The notes beneath the pieces were generated by a model. It ran no database searches. It saw only the letters and a program-made list of their open reading frames with translations, and was not told where the DNA came from. The translations under genes were made by a program, and so were the position numbers. A stretch of DNA of 8,748 bases from Spirochaetota bacterium (GTDB taxonomy: Bacteria; Spirochaetota; Spirochaetia; DSM-27196; PWMO01): positions 1 through 8,748 of the forward strand of contig JAAAOH010000122.1 in the NCBI GenBank assembly GCA_009908925.1, given 5' to 3'. This document shows positions 1 through 5,439 of the stretch, in pieces. Numbering within the stretch: the stretch's first letter is position 1; the number at the start of each line of letters is the position of its first letter.

Positions 1-152
1 GTGTGCGACTGTGATCTCACGTTCTACCCTGCAGACGGTTCTTATTACATGACCCCATCACCTCTATGTATCGACAGGTTAGTGGGTTGAGCCCTGACTC
101 TATCGCGGGCCCGGGGAATTTTCCATGTTTCTCTAAAAATGGAGGGCTGTGG

Positions 153-917
153 TCACCGGAGGCGTCGCAAGCGCCGCCGCGCGTACACATCGCCCGAGGG
201 GCCGAGCGTCGGCATGGCGGCCAGGAGCGAGCTTATCTCCCCGGGCGTGAGCCACCGCTCCCCTGCGAGTGTCATGGTTTCGCCAAGAGCGTAGTTGTAC
301 TCGTAGGCGTCGAGCTCTTCCAGTCGCTGGACGCAGCGAATGGCGACGTCAATAGAGGCGGGAAGGAACTCGAAACTCAAGAGCGGCAGCGCCACCGAGA
401 GTCCTGCAAGCACCTCCGCCTCGAAGCCTTCCACGTCGATTTTCACGAAGTCGGGTGCGCCGTGCTCTTCCATGAGTGCGTCGAGCGTCGTCACAGACAC
501 CCGCTCCTCGGTATCCCAGGAGATGCCGCGGAAGTTGTCGACGCGGCCTGCCGTTGAGATCCAGCTCTCGGAAAGGGTGCTCAGGGTCGGTGATGCCTCA
601 CTGACGTGGAGGACGCGCTCCCCCTTCTGCTGGCCGCAGGCGGCCGGCACGATAGTAACGCCGGGGTCGCCCCGGTACAGGCTTCTCAGAACCGAAAGCG
701 GCGCGGCCTGGGGCTCCACCGCGACGACCCTCGCGCCGAGGCGCCGCAGGGCCCGGACACGATTCCCGACATGGGCGCCGATGTCGAAGGCGAGCGCGCC
801 GGGGCCGATGCCCAGCACCCTGCCATAGAGCCGCTTCTCGCCGCGAAGCCGAAACGGCTTCCCGTAATATACGACGAGGGTCTTTGCCATGCCGAGGGTG
901 CGGCGGAACCTGCTCAC
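153..917 (-). CDS. FkbM-family SAM-dependent methyltransferase
   Basis: A class I methyltransferase of the FkbM family, which usually methylates sugar or polyketide hydroxyls. Counting from the GTG start (254 residues), the SAM-binding motif I is DIGAHVGNR at residues 45-53. The acidic end of strand 2 is VAVEPQ at 65-70, and the FkbM hallmark KIDVEGFE lies at 159-166. The family core is complete and there is no signal peptide or membrane segment, so it should be cytosolic. The GTG start overlaps the stop of the upstream symporter gene by four bases (GTGA), which implies translational coupling. It also gives the basic stretch before YYGKPFRLR that such proteins usually carry. An ATG at 890 would give 245 residues and is the alternative. 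The C-terminus is arginine-rich (YARRRLRRLR). The substrate cannot be told from the sequence; pairing with a sugar transporter hints at a carbohydrate but does not prove it. Confidence 0.85.
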   Translation of the reverse strand: MSRFRRTLGMAKTLVVYYGKPFRLRGEKRLYGRVLGIGPGALAFDIGAHVGNRVRALRRLGARVVAVEPQAAPLSVLRSLYRGDPGVTIVPAACGQQKGERVLHVSEASPTLSTLSESWISTAGRVDNFRGISWDTEERVSVTTLDALMEEHGAPDFVKIDVEGFEAEVLAGLSVALPLLSFEFLPASIDVAIRCVQRLEELDAYEYNYALGETMTLAGERWLTPGEISSLLAAMPTLGPSGDVYARRRLRRLR

Positions 918-2287
918 TCTCCGTCCGACCTTGCCGCCCGCTCGATCTCCTCGACCCGCGCCATGATCTCCTGGTACTTGCGATTCGTGATGGGAAAGAA
1001 ACTGAGAACGATAATGCCGGCTACGAAAAAGAAGGCGGGGACGGGGCCGGTGAGAAGGCGGATACCGAACATCGCGGCCTCCGACTGCGTCTCCGCCGGG
1101 ATGCCGCCCACGCTCTCCTGGTATCCGAACATCGAGAGCATCCATCCGCTGAGGCCGATGCCGACAGCCTGGCCGATTTTGCTGGAGAAGGTCCACATCC
1201 CGTAGAATACGCCCTCGCGGCGGACGCCTCGCTCAGCGTAATCGTACTCGACCACATCGGGCACGATGGACCAGGGCATTACGTAGTTCGTTGCGAAGCC
1301 GAGACCGGCGACGAACATCAGGACGTAGCTGAACTGTACGCCGGCGCGGTGTCCAAAAAAGAAGAATACCAGCACGCCGACGGCGAAGATGCCCATCCCG
1401 ACGTTGTAGCTGTGCTTCTTGCCGATGCGCCTGGAGATGCGCACCCACACGGGGATGGCGAGGACCGCCGCGCCGAGGAGAATGGGCAGGGCGATCTGGA
1501 ATGCCGCCTCGTTTCCGTAGATGTATCGGAAGTAGTAGAGAAGTGAGGTCTGCAGTACATTGACGCCGGTCATGTGCAGGGTCCAGGGAATGAGCGCTGT
1601 CAGGAAGACCTTCATCGTGAGAACTTGCAGATAGGACTTGAACACCTGCTCCTGCCGGTGGAGACGCGGCTTGGGATGCTCGCGCACGGAGAACACGACG
1701 ATCAGCATGGCGGCAGCCATGATTCCGCCGGTTACGAAGCCCATGCCGGTCCACGCGAGTCGCCCGCCGCCGAACGCGTTGACCAACGGCAGGACAATCG
1801 CGACCCCGACGAAAGTTCCGACCACCGCAAAGCTCATCCGGAAGCCGTTCAGAACGGTGCGCTCGTAGTAGTCGTCGGTGAGTTCGGGGGTCATCGCCCC
1901 GTAGGGGATGGAAACCAGGGTATAGGCCGTGTTCACGAGGCAGTAGGTAACGGTGGCCAGGATGAAGAGCGCCACCTGGCTTGCGGCTCCGAAGGGCATG
2001 AACAGGAGGCCCATGCCGAAGAACAGCAGTACCGCGCCGACCACGATAAAGGGCCGGCGACGCCCCCACCGCGTGGTCGTCCGATCCGATATGTAGCCCA
2101 CCGCAGGGTCGGTGACGGCGTCCCACACCTTGCCGATCATAATCGCGGTCCCAGCGAGACCCGCCGCGATTCCTGCAACATCGGTGAAATAGAACAGGAG
2201 ATAGAATCCCATCATCGTAAAGAAGAGATTCCCGCCGAGGTCTCCTATCCCGTAGCCTACTTTCTTTGCCGTCGAGAGTTGCTGCAT
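914..2287 (-). CDS. GPH-family (MelB-like) sugar:cation symporter, MFS
   Basis: An inner-membrane transporter of the glycoside-pentoside-hexuronide:cation symporter family, 457 residues with about 12 hydrophobic segments, close to the usual family length. The N-terminus (AKKVGYGIGDLGGN) is typical. The cation-site helix reads KVWDAVTDP at residues 53-61, with D56 and D60 matching the two essential aspartates of MelB (D55 and D59). It is followed by the cytoplasmic loop RWGRRRP (73-79). A later loop with DVVEYDYAERG and the helix containing SSKIGQA match the family's second half and its conserved lysine. The ATG at 2287 is preferred; an in-frame GTG at 2305 adds six residues but lies upstream of the -10-like TATAGT. 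It is the first gene of a two-gene unit with the methyltransferase, 117 bases downstream of the chemoreceptor gene. The sugar is unknown; a glycoside or hexuronide is the family expectation. Confidence 0.9.
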   Translation of the reverse strand: MQQLSTAKKVGYGIGDLGGNLFFTMMGFYLLFYFTDVAGIAAGLAGTAIMIGKVWDAVTDPAVGYISDRTTTRWGRRRPFIVVGAVLLFFGMGLLFMPFGAASQVALFILATVTYCLVNTAYTLVSIPYGAMTPELTDDYYERTVLNGFRMSFAVVGTFVGVAIVLPLVNAFGGGRLAWTGMGFVTGGIMAAAMLIVVFSVREHPKPRLHRQEQVFKSYLQVLTMKVFLTALIPWTLHMTGVNVLQTSLLYYFRYIYGNEAAFQIALPILLGAAVLAIPVWVRISRRIGKKHSYNVGMGIFAVGVLVFFFFGHRAGVQFSYVLMFVAGLGFATNYVMPWSIVPDVVEYDYAERGVRREGVFYGMWTFSSKIGQAVGIGLSGWMLSMFGYQESVGGIPAETQSEAAMFGIRLLTGPVPAFFFVAGIIVLSFFPITNRKYQEIMARVEEIERAARSDGE

Positions 2288-2296
2288 ATCCCGAGT

Positions 2297-2326
2297 ACTA
2301 TACACCCGAACGGCGGTGGGTGCACC
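2297..2326 (-). promoter_or_regulatory. Possible promoter with overlapping 8-bp palindrome before the symporter gene
   Basis: On the minus strand TATAGT (2297-2302, five of six consensus bases) ends nine bases before the ATG at 2287. The predicted transcript would therefore have only a 2-3 base leader. The -35 position is weak (TGCACC at a 17-base spacing). It falls inside the perfect palindrome GGTGCACC (2319-2326), which could be a repressor half-site. An AGGAGG lies nearby but is too far from either start codon to serve. This is motif reading only. Confidence 0.35.
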
Positions 2327-2404
2327 TCCTGCGTGACCCGGAGTTTGCAGTACATAGCGGGTGTTCGATGTGGGCCGTAGGACGTGTGAAGCGCTCTGAA
2401 TCGC

Positions 2405-4552
2405 TCAGGTCTTGAAACGACCCGTCTGGGATTTCACCTGCTCCACGAGCGTGCGATTCTGGTTACTCATTGACGAGACGGTGTCCATTGAGGCGGTTAT
2501 CATGTCGCTTCCGCTTGCGATTTCTTCGATGAGGGCGTTGACCTGCCGGCTGATCTCGACGAGCTTCGTTATCTCCTCGAGGATCGCCTTCGAGCCCGTG
2601 GAAATTTCCGTAATGCCGCCCCGCACCTGCCCCCCCATGTCTCGCATGGTCTCGAGGTTGTCGCGTACCGCCTGGCTGCCTTGCTCCTGCTCCTGCATGG
2701 AATCGCGAACCGTCGTCTCGAGCTCGTTTACCGTGCTCACCATCTTCTGCATGGAGCTGAACGCTTCGTCCGCCTCCTTGCTTGCGGAAACGGCGTTGTT
2801 GACGTACTCGCCGGTCTTCTTCAACTCTCCGGAGATAATCTTACTCTGTTCGGCGGAGTTCTCCGCGAGCTGGCGAATCTCATCGGCTACGACTGCAAAA
2901 CCGTGACCGTACTCGCCGGCATGCGCCGCCTCGATTGCCGCGTTCATCGCGAGCAGGTTCGTCTGCGCGGAAATCTTCGCGATGAGCTGATTGGCCTGCT
3001 GAAGCTGCTCCGATTGCTCGGCAACCTCACCGATCCGGTCGGTGACCCGAGTGATGGTGCTTCGGCCGTGCTCGGAGGACTCCACGAGTTTCCCGACGTA
3101 CTGGTCCACCTGCTCGAGGTTGCGTGTGATGCTGGAGATGCTTGCCGTCATTTCCTCGACGGCGCTGGCTGAGTCTTCGATGTTGTCCGAGAGCGTGCCG
3201 ATGTTCGACTCCAGCGAGGAGATGTTGCCCGTGATCTCCTCGATGGCGGCAGAGCTCTGACCGACACTCGATTCCTGTTCCTGGATGAGGGTCGCCACTT
3301 GCCCCACGACTCCGTTGATGGATGATGCAGAGTCGCGCGTCTCGTCGGTGCTCTGGTCGAGCTCGCCCGCGTTCGAGGCGAGTCGCTCGCTTGCCTCTTG
3401 AATACTCGAGACGATCTCGGAGAGGTTGGAAACGAATTTGTTGACGTGACGGGACAGACGCCCTACCTCGTCGGAGCGGTTCTCCGGCATCCGAAGGGAG
3501 AGGTCGCCGTCACCCTGTGCGACGCGTTTGAGGCTGTCGGCGGTCGCCGTGAGTGGTCGTGCAACCATGGCACGGGTGATGATGACCAGGAGGGCAGCGC
3601 CGACCACCGTCAGGCCGGCGATCACAACAGCCAGCAGGAGAATGCGCTGCTGTGCCTCCGAACGCAGCTCTGTTGTGTCGATGACGCTCACCAGCTGACC
3701 GTTTATCTCTCCTGAGAAGTCGCGGAGAGGGATGTAGGCTTTATAGAAGCGACCTGTTTCATCGAGGACGACATCCGAGGTCTCTCGCGCTCGCCGCACG
3801 CTTTCCGCCGAGATAGTTTCCCGGGGGTCTATCCAGTCTTCGGTGACAGAGGAGACCAGGCTGTCTCCCACGCGGCCGAGAAAGTACTCCTCGTAGTCTT
3901 CCTCAAAGAACAACCGGTCGGCCGCAGCCGCATCGATAAGCAGCACGATGCCGTTCTGAAGGCCGGTGTCGAGAAAGGGTACGAGGCGAGTCGGCTGGAA
4001 GTAGACTTCCACACTTCCGAGGTAGGTTCCTCCGTCGACGATCGGGGCGATTCCGCGGATCACGAAACCGCCGCGGCCGAGTTCGACGGTCTCGAGCGGT
4101 TCGCGCGTGCGCTCTACCTCGATGATGGTTCTGCGAAAGCCGGAGAGGTCGTCACCGGCGCGCTCGGTCCACGTCCGGTAGAAGCTGGTAGCCGGCGGCC
4201 GGTGGAAATGGATGCGGTAGTCTTCGATTCCCGAGGCCTCGGCGAGGGCCTCAGCGATCCCGTCTACTGCGGCCGCGAGCTGCCGGCGCCCGGATTCAAC
4301 GTCCGGATTGCGGTAGGCCTCTTTGACCTGCTCAAGCTCCGCCAACACCGTGGAGACCTGCAGGGCCTCCTGCTGAAGCTCGCCGATGACCTCCTCGACA
4401 AGCGCGGCCTGTGAGCGCAGGTTCAACTCGAGCGCCGATGTTGTGACGCGGTTGATATCCCGTGCGCCTACGACACCGACGATGACCAGGATAATGACGA
4501 TTAGAAGTACTGTTACTCCGGATAGCTTCTGGGATAGACCGAGGCTTTTCAT
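2405..4552 (-). CDS. Methyl-accepting chemotaxis protein with dCache_3-like sensor
   Basis: A transmembrane chemoreceptor of 715 residues that passes ligand occupancy to CheA/CheW. A short cytoplasmic start leads into membrane segment 1 (about 11-30). The periplasmic sensor (about 31-302) carries RIHFHRPPATSFYRTW at 113-128 and GDDLSGFR at 133-140. This pattern is characteristic of the dCache_3 type of double Cache domain. Membrane segment 2 (about 303-327) is followed by a HAMP domain (about 328-380) and a long coiled-coil signalling domain. The hairpin tip is intact (QTNLLAMNAAIEAAHAG at 530-546, then GFAVVADEIRQLAE at 551-564). Likely methylation stretches include AAIEEIT and SAVEEMT near 435-441 and 463-469. 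It ends in GRFKT, so there is no CheR/CheB-tethering pentapeptide of the NWETF kind. No strong Shine-Dalgarno precedes the ATG. The ligand is unknown. Confidence 0.95.
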   Translation of the reverse strand: MKSLGLSQKLSGVTVLLIVIILVIVGVVGARDINRVTTSALELNLRSQAALVEEVIGELQQEALQVSTVLAELEQVKEAYRNPDVESGRRQLAAAVDGIAEALAEASGIEDYRIHFHRPPATSFYRTWTERAGDDLSGFRRTIIEVERTREPLETVELGRGGFVIRGIAPIVDGGTYLGSVEVYFQPTRLVPFLDTGLQNGIVLLIDAAAADRLFFEEDYEEYFLGRVGDSLVSSVTEDWIDPRETISAESVRRARETSDVVLDETGRFYKAYIPLRDFSGEINGQLVSVIDTTELRSEAQQRILLLAVVIAGLTVVGAALLVIITRAMVARPLTATADSLKRVAQGDGDLSLRMPENRSDEVGRLSRHVNKFVSNLSEIVSSIQEASERLASNAGELDQSTDETRDSASSINGVVGQVATLIQEQESSVGQSSAAIEEITGNISSLESNIGTLSDNIEDSASAVEEMTASISSITRNLEQVDQYVGKLVESSEHGRSTITRVTDRIGEVAEQSEQLQQANQLIAKISAQTNLLAMNAAIEAAHAGEYGHGFAVVADEIRQLAENSAEQSKIISGELKKTGEYVNNAVSASKEADEAFSSMQKMVSTVNELETTVRDSMQEQEQGSQAVRDNLETMRDMGGQVRGGITEISTGSKAILEEITKLVEISRQVNALIEEIASGSDMITASMDTVSSMSNQNRTLVEQVKSQTGRFKT

Positions 4553-4563
4553 AGTTGCTGCTT

Positions 4564-4592
4564 AGAATAGTGGGGGACAAAATTGATGTCCA
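4564..4592 (-). promoter_or_regulatory. Candidate sigma-70 promoter of the chemoreceptor gene
   Basis: On the minus strand TGGACA (4587-4592) and TATTCT (4564-4569) are separated by exactly 17 bases; the -35 differs from consensus at one base. The -10 ends 11 bases before the ATG at 4552, so the leader would be about five bases. A short inverted repeat (GGACA...TGTCC, 4575-4591) overlaps the spacer and -35 and might bind a regulator. Confidence 0.45.
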
Positions 4593-4612
4593 CCAGATTG
4601 TGGCAATGCGCT

Positions 4613-4658
4613 GTTGCAACCTGCATGAGTAGAGAGGTGCCGCACGTTGCAATCTGCA
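4613..4658. promoter_or_regulatory. Pair of dyad repeats, candidate upstream activator sites
   Basis: GTTGCAACCTGCA (4613-4625) recurs as GTTGCAATCTGCA (4646-4658) with one mismatch. Each copy contains TGCA-N3-TGCA, a two-fold symmetric element. The copies are 33 bases apart start to start, about three helical turns, so they would face the same side of the DNA. They lie roughly 190-235 bases upstream of the predicted sigma-54 transcription start, a workable distance for an enhancer-binding protein. They also sit 61-106 bases upstream of the chemoreceptor start codon on the other strand. Assignment to the neighbouring regulator is inference. Confidence 0.45.
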
Positions 4659-4667
4659 GGTTTTCCT

Positions 4668-4805
4668 GGGGCGGCTGCGGCAGGCCGCCCGGCGAGAAGC
4701 CCGGCGACGCCCCCGCGAGGCCCCCGCGAGGCCCCTGCGGCGCGCCAGAGTGCCCGAGGCGGGGCAAAAGGGCGGGTGTCCCCGCCGCCACACGCCGCGG
4801 CGGCG
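4668..4805. repeat. GC-rich block of tandem repeats and hairpins
   Basis: CCCCCGCGAGG is repeated twice head to tail (4710-4720 and 4721-4731) with a decayed third unit starting at 4732. CCCGGCGA occurs twice just before (4688-4695 and 4700-4707). Perfect inverted repeats give stems GGGCGGC/GCCGCCC (4669-4675 with 4684-4690), GGCGGG/CCCGCC (4771-4776 with 4781-4786) and CGCCGCC/GGCGGCG (4783-4789 with 4799-4805). The last two share bases and would be alternative folds. No run of T follows any stem, so these are not ordinary intrinsic terminators. Confidence 0.6.
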
Positions 4806-4820
4806 CTGGTTTCGGCGTTA

Positions 4821-4836
4821 TGGCCCGCTCTTTGCA
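4821..4836 (+). promoter_or_regulatory. Sigma-54 (-24/-12) promoter
   Basis: TGGCCCG-CTCT-TTGCA matches the sigma-54 consensus TGGCACG-N4-TTGCW with a single substitution. The invariant GG (4822-4823) and GC (4834-4835) are separated by exactly ten bases as required. Transcription would start near 4847, about 16 bases before the ribosome binding site of the PRC-barrel-like gene. A gene for a sigma-54 enhancer-binding protein lies immediately beyond that gene, which strengthens the call. Confidence 0.75.
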
Positions 4837-4862
4837 GCAATGCCGGTAGAACCACAGATCAT

Positions 4863-4867
4863 GGAGG
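4863..4867 (+). promoter_or_regulatory. Strong Shine-Dalgarno fixing the start at 4874
   Basis: GGAGG ends six bases before the ATG at 4874 and decides the start. The in-frame TTG at 4868 would overlap the site and is rejected. Confidence 0.85.
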
Positions 4868-4873
4868 TTGGAT

Positions 4874-5434
4874 ATGAGAATCAAATGTGGAGTTCCGGTA
4901 TACGCAAACGGAGAGCACGTCGGAAACGTGCGTGGTGTACGCGTGGATGCAGTGAACGACCGGGCGAGCGGAGTGGTCCTCGGGCCGAGCACCTCCGAGC
5001 ATGAGTGCTACGAACTCGAGCTGGAACTGATCTCCTCCGCGGACACCGAGAGCATCCGCACGGATGCGCCGGCGGAGCGGGCGGTCACGCTGCTGTCGAC
5101 CACCTGCGGGGAAGAGGACGTGCGCATGTCACACTGGCTGAACAGCCTGGTGCCCGATACCGGCTGGGAGTCCTTCGACAGCTCCGCGCGGTTTGTCACC
5201 TTTTCCGAGCCCGACCGGGGCGAGTTCACCCTGCCGGGCTCACGCGAGGTCGGCATGGAGTCCTGCGGCGACGGCATATTCGAGTCTATCGAGGTCGATG
5301 CTCGGGGCTATATCGACAGCGTGACCATACGCGTCGATGAGAACACGGGTGCAACGGTACCGATGAAACCCGTGATGAAACGCTCCCGCGAATCGCTCGT
5401 GGAGTCCGCGCACAGCAGCCTTCGACCGGCCTGA
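4874..5434 (+). CDS. PRC-barrel-like protein of unknown function
   Basis: A 186-residue soluble protein with no signal peptide or membrane segment. The N-terminal part (about 1-60) looks like a PRC-barrel domain. The strand pattern CGVPVYANGEHVGNVRGVRVD (residues 5-25) continues into RASGVVLGP, the usual 'named value, name, how it changes' beta motif of that fold. A second beta-rich stretch (about 117-167, with DGIFESIEVDARGYIDSV and TIRVDENTGA) may be a degenerate second barrel; the link (about 68-116) contains SHWLNSLVPDTGWESF. PRC barrels are protein- or RNA-interaction modules found in photosynthetic reaction centre H subunits, RimM and small stress-type proteins. Which role applies here is unknown. 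It stands alone behind a sigma-54 promoter and converges on the regulator gene with five bases between the stop codons, suggesting it is the regulator's dedicated target. Domain assignment is by pattern only. Confidence 0.8.
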   Translation: MRIKCGVPVYANGEHVGNVRGVRVDAVNDRASGVVLGPSTSEHECYELELELISSADTESIRTDAPAERAVTLLSTTCGEEDVRMSHWLNSLVPDTGWESFDSSARFVTFSEPDRGEFTLPGSREVGMESCGDGIFESIEVDARGYIDSVTIRVDENTGATVPMKPVMKRSRESLVESAHSSLRPA

Positions 5435-5439
5435 CCGGC

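Larger units (their letters stand above)
4553..4873. other. 321-base gap: two dyad sites, GC-rich hairpin block, sigma-54 promoter
   Basis: No gene is supported here. From left to right it holds the chemoreceptor promoter, two copies of a 13-base dyad element (4613-4625 and 4646-4658), a very GC-rich block with short tandem repeats and hairpins (about 4668-4805), a sigma-54 promoter (4821-4836) and a strong ribosome binding site (4863-4867). Open frames through the GC-rich block translate to Arg/Pro/Gly/Ala-rich low-complexity sequence in several frames at once, which is a composition artefact rather than coding. Confidence 0.7.

Noticed and set aside
1..90. Open plus-strand frame from the left edge (29 codons, ending in a TGA at 88-90)
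   Set aside because: It could be the tail of a gene coming from outside, but it is too short to recognise and a frame of this length occurs by chance.
125..145. CCAT...ATGG stem near the T-run after the methyltransferase gene
   Set aside because: The stem is only 4-5 bp and no T-run follows it on the transcribed strand, so it is not a credible terminator.
66..557. 163-residue plus-strand frame
   Set aside because: It lies antisense to the methyltransferase, whose FkbM motifs are clear; the antisense product has no recognisable domain.
2388..2407. Weak hairpin at the chemoreceptor stop codon
   Set aside because: It is a bulged six-base stem overlapping the stop codon without a T-run; chance pairing is likely.
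4602..4617. TGGCA...TTGC as a second sigma-54 promoter
   Set aside because: The GG and GC are 12 bases apart instead of 10, and the element coincides with the first dyad repeat.
4640..4860. Structured non-coding RNA or riboswitch in the gap
   Set aside because: No SRP, RNase P, tmRNA, 6S or known riboswitch core sequence was recognised, and the predicted sigma-54 start lies downstream of the hairpins, so they would not be part of that transcript.
4562..4992. Several overlapping frames on both strands across the GC-rich gap
   Set aside because: They are open because stop codons are rare in such GC-rich DNA. The products are low-complexity Arg/Pro/Ala and have no suitable ribosome binding sites.
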